Source of the DNA: DFXE01 sp032054765
Lineage (GTDB): Bacteria > Bacteroidota > Bacteroidia > Bacteroidales > Tannerellaceae
NCBI GenBank assembly: GCA_032054765.1
Contig: DAMBSC010000003.1
Coordinates: forward strand, 248,001 to 312,000
DNA length: 64,000 nt
Direction: 5' to 3'
Numbering within the stretch: the stretch's first letter is position 1; every line of letters starts with the position of its first letter. Under the pieces are notes generated by a model, which saw only the letters and a list, made by a program, of their open reading frames with translations, did not search any database and had not been told where the DNA came from. Positions 26,340 to 35,108 of this stretch are shown here, one piece after another. The position numbers were made by a program, and so were the translations under genes.

Positions 26340-28469
26340 TTACATCATATCCAGATTGTACATAATAAAGGAGAATACATCTGTATACTCATCAATTACT
26401 TTACTGATGGGTTTACCTGCACCATGTCCGGCTTTGGTTTCTATACGGATCAGCTTGGGAGCTTCACCGGTATTTGAGGCCTGTAATGTAGCAGCGTATT
26501 TGAATGAATGGGCCGGTACTACCCGATCGTCGTGATCAGCGGTAGTAATCAGGATGGCAGGGTAAGGTGTTCCGTCGTTCTTGATCGTGTGTAAGGGAGA
26601 ATAAGCATAGAGATATTCAAACATCTCTTTACTGTCTTCGCTGGTTCCGTAATCGCTTGCCCAGTTCCAACCGATGGTAAACTTATGATATCGCAACATA
26701 TCCATAACGCCTACTGCCGGTACAGCTACTTTAAACAGATCCGGACGTTGGTTCACAACAGCGCCTACTAATAATCCTCCATTTGAACCTCCATTGATAG
26801 CCAGCTTCTCTTTATTGGTATATTTTTCTTTTATCAGGTATTCGGCAGCGGCAATAAAGTCGTCAAACACATTTTGTTTATTCATTAATATACCTCCCTG
26901 ATGCCATGTCTCACCATATTCACCTCCTCCACGTAGATTAGCCTGGGCAAAGATACCGCCATTTTCAAGGAAGACTAACCTGTTGGTAGAGAAGCCGGGA
27001 TTAAGACTGATATTAAAGCCACCATATCCATATAATAATACAGGATTGGTTCCGTCTTGTTGCAGATCTTTCTTATAGGTGAGGAACATCGGCACTTGGG
27101 TTCCGTCCTTACTGGCATAAAAGACTTGTTCTGTTGTGTATTCATCAGGATTGAACGCTACTTTAGGAGCAAGATATAATTCAGATTTATTACTTTCAAT
27201 ATCATATTTATAAATAGTAGCAGGAAAAGTAAAGGAAGTAAAGACATAAAAAGTTTCTTTATCGTCCTTATCTCCACTGAAAGATACAGATCCCAGCGTC
27301 GGCAAAGTAACTTCATATTCCTGTTTTCCTTCTAATGTATACACATAAGCATGTTGAGAAGCATCTTTTTCATATGTAACAATCAATTTTCCTCCGATAA
27401 CGGAAGCATCCGACAATACAGATTCAGCTTCAGGAATAAGTTCTTTCCAATCTTTAAGAAGAGGTTGGTCAATAGTAGTAGTCATAATTCTATATCTTGC
27501 CGCTTCGTAGTTGGTAAACAGGTATATTGTATTTCCTATTACTTCTATCGGATAATAAGTGTTATCCATATCGTCTGTTAAAGGAATAACCGGAGAATCC
27601 TTTTTGGTAAGATCTTTAATAAAGAGATTGTTTCCTCTCCCCGCTCCTGATTCTTGAATAAACATGACACGTTCGTCTTCACTTACATTACAGGTATAGA
27701 AACGTTTTGGTTCCTTCGGATTTTGATAGATCAATTGATCCTGCTCCTGTGGTTCACCCAGTTTATGATAATATATTTTATGATTTTCATTTACATTCGA
27801 GAATTCTTTGCCACCTTCGGGCGCATCATATCGGCTATAATAGAAACCATCTCCTTTCCAGGCTGCACCACTGAATTTTGCCCATTTGATATGATCGTTT
27901 GTTTCTTTACCGGTAGAGAGATCGATCACGTAGATCTCAATCCAATCCGATCCACTGCGCGAGATGGTATATGCCAGGTATTTTCCATTATTTGAAAAGG
28001 AGACACCACTTAGGGCTACTGTTCCGTCGTCCGAGAGTTTATTCGGGTCTAATAATACTTTAGCTTCTCCGTCTAATGTTTCTTTTACATATAATACACT
28101 TTGATTTTGCAGACCATCATTTTTGAAGAAGTAATATTTACCTTTCTTTTTGTAAGGGGTTCCTATCTTCTCATAATCGGTCAATTCTGTCAGACGCTTC
28201 TTGATTTTATCCCGAAAAGGAATTTTTGACAAATAAGATTCTGTGACTTTGTTTTCCGCTTCCACCCAGGCCGCAGTAGCTGCTGATGTATCATTTTCCA
28301 ACCACCGATAAGGGTCCGGAACATCCTTACCGAAATAGGTATCTACCGTATTATCCTTTTCTGCTACAGGATAATTAATTTTTGATTTTGAATTACAGGC
28401 TCCTAACATTATTGTACAGATTAATAAAAGAACATGTTTTGTTTTGCTTAGTGACAATCTTAGATTCAT
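26340..28469 (-). CDS. Prolyl oligopeptidase family (S9A) serine peptidase, lipoprotein
   Basis: 709 residues. The N-terminus has a lipoprotein signal ending IMLGAC, so the enzyme is in the periplasm or on the envelope. The beta-propeller (about 60-430) begins with VADPYRWLE-type sequence (VPDPYRWLENDTSAAT), as in all S9A enzymes. The hydrolase domain has Ser562 in GGSNGGLLVGA, Asp647 in DHDDRVVP and His682 in KAGHGAGKP, a complete triad placed as in pig prolyl oligopeptidase. It cleaves short peptides after proline. Length is normal. It stands alone with its own terminator. Confidence 0.95.
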   Translation of the reverse strand: MNLRLSLSKTKHVLLLICTIMLGACNSKSKINYPVAEKDNTVDTYFGKDVPDPYRWLENDTSAATAAWVEAENKVTESYLSKIPFRDKIKKRLTELTDYEKIGTPYKKKGKYYFFKNDGLQNQSVLYVKETLDGEAKVLLDPNKLSDDGTVALSGVSFSNNGKYLAYTISRSGSDWIEIYVIDLSTGKETNDHIKWAKFSGAAWKGDGFYYSRYDAPEGGKEFSNVNENHKIYYHKLGEPQEQDQLIYQNPKEPKRFYTCNVSEDERVMFIQESGAGRGNNLFIKDLTKKDSPVIPLTDDMDNTYYPIEVIGNTIYLFTNYEAARYRIMTTTIDQPLLKDWKELIPEAESVLSDASVIGGKLIVTYEKDASQHAYVYTLEGKQEYEVTLPTLGSVSFSGDKDDKETFYVFTSFTFPATIYKYDIESNKSELYLAPKVAFNPDEYTTEQVFYASKDGTQVPMFLTYKKDLQQDGTNPVLLYGYGGFNISLNPGFSTNRLVFLENGGIFAQANLRGGGEYGETWHQGGILMNKQNVFDDFIAAAEYLIKEKYTNKEKLAINGGSNGGLLVGAVVNQRPDLFKVAVPAVGVMDMLRYHKFTIGWNWASDYGTSEDSKEMFEYLYAYSPLHTIKNDGTPYPAILITTADHDDRVVPAHSFKYAATLQASNTGEAPKLIRIETKAGHGAGKPISKVIDEYTDVFSFIMYNLDMM

Positions 28470-28566
28470 TGTTTTTTTGTTTGATTTTCGAATGTCAAAG
28501 ATACTATTTTTTAAATATTGACAGAAAAGACTTACTTTTGTCTACCAAAATCAAGACTTGAAAATC

Positions 28567-29223
28567 ATGCAGCAATATAAATCACTTACCCTGTTATGCG
28601 TTTTTCTTCTTATCACTATAATTCCTCTTTCCTGTAAAAAGAAAGAACAGCGGGGCGAACTTAAGCCTATCTGGTATAACGGAAGTTATAACCGTGATTT
28701 CAACGATATGAACGAAAAACATCTTGAAATAGCGAAGAAGATTGGTATTCAGCCTGTCTCATCACGGGAAGAGGCATTAAAGGCTTCAACGAAGATGGAA
28801 GAAATTAAAAGTAATGAGTTTTATGAAGTAGAGAATCTTACACACTCCATTCCTTTTCTGATACCGGATGCTGCTGCTTTATTAATGGATATTGGAAAGA
28901 ATTTCCAGGACTCATTATATAATCTGAATGCCTCTTTATACAAGATAAAAGTAACGAGTGTAACGAGGACCGTAGACGATATAAGCAAACTAAGAAAACG
29001 TAATTTAAATTCTTCCGCAAACTCTGCCCATCTTTACGGTACAACATTCGACATCTCATGGGTTCGTTATGAAAAGATAGATCAAAACGACACATTGAAT
29101 ATAGATAAAGATCGACTGAAAATGGTACTGGCCACTGTTTTACGTGACCAGCAAAGAGCGAAGCGTTGTTATATCAAACATGAACGAAAACAAGGATGCT
29201 TCCATATTACTGTTCGGAAATAA
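28567..29223 (+). CDS. DUF5715 lipoprotein, M15-like peptidase fold
   Basis: The lipoprotein signal ends IIPLSC. The start is the ATG at 28567; a TTG nine bases earlier is also open. The C-terminal domain has the zinc-peptidase pattern of the M15 D,D-carboxypeptidase group: SAHLYGTTFDISW gives His and Asp ligands and CFHITVRK gives the last His. A TACTTTTG promoter box lies at 28533-28540. By family it may trim peptidoglycan in the periplasm, which is not proven for DUF5715. Its 3' end overlaps the convergent HAD gene by 17 bp. Confidence 0.75.
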   Translation: MQQYKSLTLLCVFLLITIIPLSCKKKEQRGELKPIWYNGSYNRDFNDMNEKHLEIAKKIGIQPVSSREEALKASTKMEEIKSNEFYEVENLTHSIPFLIPDAAALLMDIGKNFQDSLYNLNASLYKIKVTSVTRTVDDISKLRKRNLNSSANSAHLYGTTFDISWVRYEKIDQNDTLNIDKDRLKMVLATVLRDQQRAKRCYIKHERKQGCFHITVRK

Positions 29224-29839
29224 GTATTTCATCAATCGGTTTACGCCAGTCTTCTTTGTTTTCAGGCTGATACGTAATCATTCCTAATGAAGCTCCTACT
29301 TCAATATTCTTTTTACCATCATCAACAAATAAAGTTTCCGAAGGAATCATACCGCTATCTTTAAGCATATATTCAAAAATACGAATGTCAGGCTTTGTTA
29401 CACCTATTTCATAAGAGGTATAAAGCTTGTCAAAATAGTCATTTAAGGGTTTACCTGCCGGTGTGAATTTATCAGTTTGTGCCCATTCCAATTGTATGAA
29501 AGGATTGGTATTACTCAATAGATATACCCGGTATTTGTTTCTTAATTGCAATATATAATCTAATTTAGCCTGGGGAACATCAACGACAAAACCCAGCCAT
29601 GCCCACGTGATATCATCAAACGATAAGTCCTTTCCTGTATACTCACTTAATTTCCGACAGAAGGTATCAGCATCGATAGTGCCATTTTCCACTTCCAGAA
29701 AAATACCTTTTTGTTCATACGTGTCTATTAGTTGCTCGGCATCTGTTACTCCTATCTTTTCAAATCTCCTGACAGCCTGATCCCTGTCGAGATCAATAAC
29801 AACTCCACCTAAATCGAATACAATATTCTTTATCGCCAT
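29207..29839 (-). CDS. HAD-superfamily phosphatase (YihX-like)
   Basis: 210 residues with all four HAD motifs: VFDLGGVVIDLD (nucleophile Asp), LLSNTN (motif II), GVTKPD (motif III Lys) and FVDDGKKN (motif IV). The cap is the small helical type of the HAD-IA subgroup, as in YihX glucose-1-phosphate phosphatase. It lies 6 bp after the alpha-amylase gene, so a role with glucose phosphates in glycogen or maltodextrin use would fit but is inference. Confidence 0.85.
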   Translation of the reverse strand: MAIKNIVFDLGGVVIDLDRDQAVRRFEKIGVTDAEQLIDTYEQKGIFLEVENGTIDADTFCRKLSEYTGKDLSFDDITWAWLGFVVDVPQAKLDYILQLRNKYRVYLLSNTNPFIQLEWAQTDKFTPAGKPLNDYFDKLYTSYEIGVTKPDIRIFEYMLKDSGMIPSETLFVDDGKKNIEVGASLGMITYQPENKEDWRKPIDEILISEQ

Positions 29840-29845
29840 ATTCTT

Positions 29846-31288
29846 TTATTTCTTAACCCAAACTGCAATACTTCTTTCATTCACCAGAAAATTACCACAT
29901 CCTTTATCATCAATCTCCACTTCTTCATTCACATTTCCTGTCAGATCATACCAGACTTCTCCTTTACGATGTTCACCTACCTTTATGAATTTATCACCCG
30001 CTTTGCCATCTGTCATCAAATATACCAGACCGGAACCAGGGTGTTCCTCATCTCCCGTACGATAAAAGCCTACGGTAGCAGGATGATCGAAATACATTTC
30101 TATGTCACCATAGGCATATTTACTACGGGCTTCGAGCAGAAGATCTATTATTTCCCGATGAGGTGATATTTCTCCTTTAATTCCATAATAGTCGCCATAG
30201 AAAACACACGGATATCCGTCTTTCAATAGAAGTATCAGTCCATAGGCATGCGGCTTAAACCAATCAGCAATAAGAGATTCCAACGAACTGCCTTCTTGCG
30301 AATCGTGATTATCCACAAAAGTAACGGCGTATGCCGGACAATCAGCCACCAAACTATTCGTTAATAAATCCCGCATATCATAATCTTCTCCAATTTGAGA
30401 TGCTTCGTATAAATTATAATGTAATGTAACATCAAAAAGGCAGAGATTATTGCCTACCGTGTTCAAATAAGTATTAAGAGTTGGTAAATCGCCTTTCCAA
30501 TACTCCCCTACCGCAAAAAAGTTTTCTCCTCTTTCCGCACGTATAGTTTCCAGGAATTGTTTAACAAAATTCGCATCCATATGCTTGATAGCATCCAGAC
30601 GCATACCGTCGAGACTTAATTCTTTAGATACCCATATCCCCCAATGATTCAATTCTTTTATCACTTCAGGATGATTCAAATCGATATCGTTACCTAACAG
30701 GAAATCATAGTTTCCGTTTTCAGTGTCTACCTCGTCACTCCAGGCTTTGTTTTCCCCGACTATACGATAGATGGCCATCTTCCGTTTTCCGTCGTCTATC
30801 TCTGTACCGGAGAAGTGATACCAATGCCATTTAAAGTCGGAATACTTATTATTTCGTCCCGGGAAATCATATCCTGTCCACCCTTGTATCTCATAAGGTT
30901 CGGTAAGCATAATGTTCCGGTCTTTAGGATCGGCCTCCTGCGCCATAAATCTTTCTGTATAGTCGGCTCCGGTTTTATGATTTAATACGGTATCGAGGTA
31001 AACAGATATTTTATGAGCATGTAACTCATCGATCATTTCTTTCAGTTCCTGTTTGGTACCGTACTTGGTCCTGACAGTCCCTTTTTGATTGAATTCTCCC
31101 AGATCATATAAATCGTATGTGGCATATCCTTCGTCTTGTTGTTCATCCGCTTTATACGCAGGGGGAATCCAAACGGCCGTAATACCTATCTCATGTAGAT
31201 GTTTGGCATCGGCTTTTAATGTTTTCCAAAGATTTCCATCGTTAGGCAGATTCCATTCGAAATACTGCATCATCACTCCGTTTTCCAT
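29846..31288 (-). CDS. Cytoplasmic alpha-amylase (GH13)
   Basis: 480 residues, no signal peptide, so intracellular. The typical opening MMQYFEWNLPNDGNLW is that of the GH13_5 liquefying-type amylases. Catalytic residues are Asp232 in MRLDAIKHMD, Glu262 in VGEYW and Asp329 in VDNHDS. It cuts alpha-1,4-glucan chains inside the cell, such as imported maltodextrin or glycogen. It forms a likely operon with the HAD phosphatase downstream; the DUF1015 gene ends 17 bp upstream of its start. Confidence 0.93.
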   Translation of the reverse strand: MENGVMMQYFEWNLPNDGNLWKTLKADAKHLHEIGITAVWIPPAYKADEQQDEGYATYDLYDLGEFNQKGTVRTKYGTKQELKEMIDELHAHKISVYLDTVLNHKTGADYTERFMAQEADPKDRNIMLTEPYEIQGWTGYDFPGRNNKYSDFKWHWYHFSGTEIDDGKRKMAIYRIVGENKAWSDEVDTENGNYDFLLGNDIDLNHPEVIKELNHWGIWVSKELSLDGMRLDAIKHMDANFVKQFLETIRAERGENFFAVGEYWKGDLPTLNTYLNTVGNNLCLFDVTLHYNLYEASQIGEDYDMRDLLTNSLVADCPAYAVTFVDNHDSQEGSSLESLIADWFKPHAYGLILLLKDGYPCVFYGDYYGIKGEISPHREIIDLLLEARSKYAYGDIEMYFDHPATVGFYRTGDEEHPGSGLVYLMTDGKAGDKFIKVGEHRKGEVWYDLTGNVNEEVEIDDKGCGNFLVNERSIAVWVKK

Positions 31289-31305
31289 AAGTTAAAGGGT
31301 AGATT

Positions 31306-32550
31306 TTAATCCAGTTTATGCACAACCAATCCTGATCTGAGCTTCGGTTCGAACCAGGTTGTTTTGGGAGGCATAATATTTCCGGTATCAGCTATGTCGA
31401 TAAGTTGTTTCATGGATACGGGATATAAAGCCAGTGCTACTTTCATTTCGCCACTGTCAACGCGACGCTTCAATTCTCCTAAGCCTCGTATACCACCTAC
31501 AAAGTCGATTCTTTTATCCGAACGCAAATCTTTTATACCTAATATTTCATCCAATATAAGATTAGAAGAGATGGTAACGTCTAATACTCCAATAGGATCG
31601 TTATCATTATACGTACCGGGTTTAGCAGTTAATGAATACCATTTTCCACCCAAATAGAGAGAAAAATTATGTAGCGCTCCGGGATTGTATATTTCAGTTC
31701 CTTTTTCTTCTACAATAAAGTTATCATTTAATTTGGAGAGAAATGCTTCATCAGATAAGCCGTTCAGATCTTTTACCACACGGTTATAATCGATAATCGT
31801 CAATTGATTGGCTGGGAAACAAACAGCCATGAAGTAATTATATTCTTCATCGCCTTTATGATTAGGATTTTGCTTAGCCTTCTCAGCACCAACCAGTGCG
31901 GCAGCCGCTGAACGATGATGGCCATCAGCAATATACATGGCAGGCATTTGTGCAAACAGTTCGGTTATCTTTTTAATATCTTCGTCATCGTCGATCAACC
32001 AGAATGTATGCCCGAAACCATCCAGTTTTGCAACAAAATCATATTCAGGAACAGTTGCTGTATATTTCTTTACGATTGTATCTAACTCCGGATTATCAGG
32101 ATATGCAAAGAATACCGGTTCAATGTTTGCGTTGTTTACACGAACATGTTTCATCCTGTCTTCTTCTTTATCCCGACGGGTAAGTTCATGCTTTTTGATC
32201 TTGCCTGTCATATAATCTTCCACATAGGCACAAATCACCAATCCGTATTGTGTACGTTCGTTCATGGTTTGGGCATACACATAATACATTTCTTTATCAT
32301 CCTGAATCAACCAGCCTTTGTTCTGGAACTTTTCAAAGTTCTCAGCAGCTTTCTCATATACTTCCGGATCATGCTCATCGGTTCCTACCGGAAAATCTAT
32401 CTCCGGTTTGATGATATGATATAATGACTTTTCATTATCTCCTGCTTCTGCCCTCGCCTCCTCTGAATTCAATACATCATACGGACGCGAAGCTACTTGC
32501 TCGATCAGATCTTTTGGCGGACGTAATCCCTTAAATGGCTTTATTTTCAT
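31306..32550 (-). CDS. DUF1015 family protein of the serine-synthesis cluster
   Basis: 414 residues, with the family's opening KIKPFKGLRPPKDLIEQVASRPYDVLNSEEA and the block YIADGHHRSAAA. The family is a frequent neighbour of serC and serA in Bacteroidetes, as here. It has been suspected to act on serine or phosphoserine, but I do not know a proof for this clade. It is cytoplasmic with no signal. The four-helix-bundle gene with its repeats separates it from serA; without that insert the three genes would be one tight operon. Confidence 0.85.
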   Translation of the reverse strand: MKIKPFKGLRPPKDLIEQVASRPYDVLNSEEARAEAGDNEKSLYHIIKPEIDFPVGTDEHDPEVYEKAAENFEKFQNKGWLIQDDKEMYYVYAQTMNERTQYGLVICAYVEDYMTGKIKKHELTRRDKEEDRMKHVRVNNANIEPVFFAYPDNPELDTIVKKYTATVPEYDFVAKLDGFGHTFWLIDDDEDIKKITELFAQMPAMYIADGHHRSAAAALVGAEKAKQNPNHKGDEEYNYFMAVCFPANQLTIIDYNRVVKDLNGLSDEAFLSKLNDNFIVEEKGTEIYNPGALHNFSLYLGGKWYSLTAKPGTYNDNDPIGVLDVTISSNLILDEILGIKDLRSDKRIDFVGGIRGLGELKRRVDSGEMKVALALYPVSMKQLIDIADTGNIMPPKTTWFEPKLRSGLVVHKLD

Positions 32551-32582
32551 GTTTTCTAACGATTAATGATTTAGTGATTAGT

Positions 32583-32604
32583 GATTAGTGATTAACGATT
32601 AATA
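32583..32604. repeat. Left arm of REP-like inverted repeat around the four-helix gene
   Basis: A 22-bp sequence made of GATTAGT/GATTAAC heptads is a perfect inverse of 32957-32978. More heptads extend outward to 32560. The stop codon of the four-helix gene lies within it. The first 21 bases equal 14472-14492. Confidence 0.9.
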
Positions 32605-32951
32605 GATCTTTTTACAGTCATGATACTGGATGTTATTAGTTTTAATAACTCTTCACCATTTTCTTTTAGGCTCATAAAAGCTTTTTCTGTAATAAACTCA
32701 GCACTATATAAAAGTTCCAACCAATATAGGCTTTCGTTACATTCTTTTTGAGCTATACCTAATTTATGTATAAAATCAAGTTTGCTTTCAGCATATTCAC
32801 ATTCTCTATATAAAGCACCAATAGCTGTACCTGATCGAAGAAGCTGTTTTGATAAAACAAATTCATTTTGCTCCCTACATAAATGCTTATATAACTTCAC
32901 AACACGTAATGCAAAACGAAAACTTTTTTCTTTTAAAGGGCTTGGTTTCAT
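32592..32951 (-). CDS. Four-helix-bundle (S23) protein in a repeat-flanked unit
   Basis: 119 residues of the four-helix-bundle/S23 family: FRFALRVVKLYKHLC, LSKQLLRSGTAIGALYREC, ESKLDFIHKLGIAQKECNES and YWLELLYSAEFI mark the four helices. Relatives lie in 23S rRNA intervening sequences and beside diversity-generating reverse transcriptases, where they bind nucleic acid. The gene has no link with its serA and DUF1015 neighbours, which it separates. Both its ends lie in inverted copies of a heptad repeat, so gene and repeats form one unit of about 430 bp that seems to have moved in as a whole. Confidence 0.9.
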   Translation of the reverse strand: MKPSPLKEKSFRFALRVVKLYKHLCREQNEFVLSKQLLRSGTAIGALYRECEYAESKLDFIHKLGIAQKECNESLYWLELLYSAEFITEKAFMSLKENGEELLKLITSSIMTVKRSINR

Positions 32952-32956
32952 AAAAT

Positions 32957-32978
32957 TATTAATCGTTAATCACTAATC
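32957..32978. repeat. Right arm of REP-like inverted repeat around the four-helix gene
   Basis: Perfect 22-bp inverse of 32583-32604, with further heptads up to 32992, which is directly before the serA stop codon. Confidence 0.9.
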
Positions 32979-32993
32979 ATTAATCACTAATCT

Positions 32994-33911
32994 TCAGTTT
33001 ACTTTAAATTGTTCGTTCCCGTTCTGTAAATAATCAACGATTTGTTTTGCTGCGGCAATTCCGGCATTGATATTTGCTTCTGCTGTTTGGGCTCCCATTT
33101 TCTTAGGGGTTGAGAAATAGCGATCCGGATATTTGGCTAATAATTCCGAATGGATATCCGGTTTTATATCGCTGATATATTTGAAGTCAGGACGTTCTTC
33201 GAACATTTTGGTTAATCCGGCTTCGTCCATTACTTCTTTGCGGGCGGTATTTACAACCATTGCGCCTTTTGGCATAGAGTTCATCAATTCAAAATTGATT
33301 GAACCTTTTGTTTCGGCTGTGGCAGGAATATGCAATGATACAATCTGGCAGGTTTTAAATAACTCTTCTGTTGAAGCTACCGGCTTTACTCCGTCATTCT
33401 CGATATGGATTGTCGGGGTATATGCATCATAAGCGTACAGTTCCATGTCAAAACCTTTGGCTATACGTGCTACGTTGCGACCAACATTACCATAAGCAAG
33501 TATACCGAGTTTCTTGCCTTTCAATTCAGTTCCCGAAGCGCCATTGAAGAAACCTCTTGCTCCATAAACCAGCATTCCAAATACTAATTCGGCTACAGCG
33601 TTGGAGTTTTGTCCGGGAGTATTCATGACTACTACATTATGAGCAGTTGCAGCTTCCAGATCCACATTATCGTAACCGGCACCGGCACGAACGACAATTT
33701 TTAGTTGTTTAGCAGCGTCCAGTACCTCAGCGTCGATGATGTCGCTACGTATAATAATAGCATTTACATCTTTAACAGCTTCTAATAATTGTGATTTCTC
33801 TGTATATTTTTCAAGTAATACCAGTTCCATTCCGGCACCTTCTACTACTTCGCGAATACCTTTTACCGCTACAGGTGCAAAAGGTTTATCTGTGGCTATT
33901 AAGACTTTCAT
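32994..33911 (-). CDS. serA: D-3-phosphoglycerate dehydrogenase, lysine-type
   Basis: Started at 33911 (MKVLIATDKPFAPVAV) the enzyme has 305 residues and no ACT domain. It oxidises 3-phosphoglycerate to 3-phosphohydroxypyruvate, the first step of serine synthesis. Visible are the NAD-binding loop GILAYGNVGRNVA (about 136-148) and the active-site Arg224 in NTARKEVMDE. Where most enzymes have the catalytic His (TPH), this one has Lys270 (STPKKMGAQTAEAN). That fits the short lysine-type class known from Bacteroides and Entamoeba. The open frame runs 81 bp further upstream. It lies 90 bp after serC. Confidence 0.92.
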   Translation of the reverse strand: MKVLIATDKPFAPVAVKGIREVVEGAGMELVLLEKYTEKSQLLEAVKDVNAIIIRSDIIDAEVLDAAKQLKIVVRAGAGYDNVDLEAATAHNVVVMNTPGQNSNAVAELVFGMLVYGARGFFNGASGTELKGKKLGILAYGNVGRNVARIAKGFDMELYAYDAYTPTIHIENDGVKPVASTEELFKTCQIVSLHIPATAETKGSINFELMNSMPKGAMVVNTARKEVMDEAGLTKMFEERPDFKYISDIKPDIHSELLAKYPDRYFSTPKKMGAQTAEANINAGIAAAKQIVDYLQNGNEQFKVN

Positions 33912-34000
33912 TTTATCTATATTTATAGAAGAAAAGAAAACAGTTTTCTCTTCTTTCCTTGGTTCTTGTGTATAAGGAATAATTCGAGGCATGATGAATA

Positions 34001-35071
34001 TTAATGTTGTTTTTCAAATTCTCTCATACATGCGATCAGTGCTTCAACGCCGCTCTTTGGCATTGCGTTATATATTGAAGCACGGAAACCACCTACTGAA
34101 CGGTGACCTTTAATTCCCATCATACCGGCAGCTGAAGCAAATGTGTTGAATTCGCTTTCCAATTCTTTATATTCGTCATTCATCACGAAGCAAACATTCA
34201 TCAATGAACGGTCTTCAGGATTAGTGACTGTTCCTTTAAATAGTCTGTTACGATCTATTTCATCATACAATATGCCCGCTTTTTCAATATTCTTTTTCTC
34301 CATTGCCTCTACACCGCCTTGTTCTTTATACCATTTAAGGGTTTGCAAGGATGAGAAAATAGGAAGTACAGGGGGAGTGTTGAACATCGACTCTTTCTTG
34401 ATATGTGTACGATAATCCAACATGGTCGGTATCGCGCGATCTACTTTACCCAAAGCATCTTCACGAACAATAATTACTGTAACGCCTGCAGGCCCGAGGT
34501 TCTTCTGCGCTCCTGCATAAATAATATCATATTTAGATACATCAACCGGACGGGAGAATATATCAGAAGACATGTCGCAAACCAAACGGACTTTCATATC
34601 CGGATCGTAACGCATCTCTGTTCCGTAAATGGTATTATTTGATGTAAAGTGGAAATAATCCGAATCTTCCGATACTTTATAATCTTTAGGTATAAAAGTA
34701 TAATTTGCATCCTTTGATGAAGCAACGACATCTACTTCTCCAAAAAATTTAGCCTCTTTTATAGCATTCGAAGCCCATGTTCCCGTATCCAGGTAAGAAG
34801 CCTTTTTTCCAAGTAAGTTAAACGGCACCATACAAAACTGCAAGCTTGCCCCACCTCCTAAAAATACTACCTCGTAACCGGCAGGAACGTCCAATAGTTC
34901 TTTGACCAATGCCCGGGCCTCATCGCTAACTGCAACGAATTCTTTACCTCTATGAGATACTTCAAGAATCGATAAGCCTGTACCGGCAAAATTTTCAACT
35001 GCCGCAGCAGTATTCTTGATTGTATACTCGCTCAAAATAGAAGGACCTGCGTAAAAATTATACTTTTTCAT
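34001..35071 (-). CDS. serC: Phosphoserine aminotransferase
   Basis: The second enzyme of serine synthesis, making phosphoserine from phosphohydroxypyruvate with glutamate; it also acts in pyridoxal phosphate synthesis. 356 residues from MKKYNFYAGPSIL; another ATG lies two codons earlier (35077). The PLP lysine is Lys190 in YAGAQKNLGPAG, and VFLGGGASLQF and SHRGKEF are family blocks. It is the first gene of serC-serA-(four-helix)-DUF1015. Confidence 0.96.
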   Translation of the reverse strand: MKKYNFYAGPSILSEYTIKNTAAAVENFAGTGLSILEVSHRGKEFVAVSDEARALVKELLDVPAGYEVVFLGGGASLQFCMVPFNLLGKKASYLDTGTWASNAIKEAKFFGEVDVVASSKDANYTFIPKDYKVSEDSDYFHFTSNNTIYGTEMRYDPDMKVRLVCDMSSDIFSRPVDVSKYDIIYAGAQKNLGPAGVTVIIVREDALGKVDRAIPTMLDYRTHIKKESMFNTPPVLPIFSSLQTLKWYKEQGGVEAMEKKNIEKAGILYDEIDRNRLFKGTVTNPEDRSLMNVCFVMNDEYKELESEFNTFASAAGMMGIKGHRSVGGFRASIYNAMPKSGVEALIACMREFEKQH

Positions 35072-35108
35072 GCCCATTTTGTTTTAATGATGTTAATTTT
35101 ATATGTTG

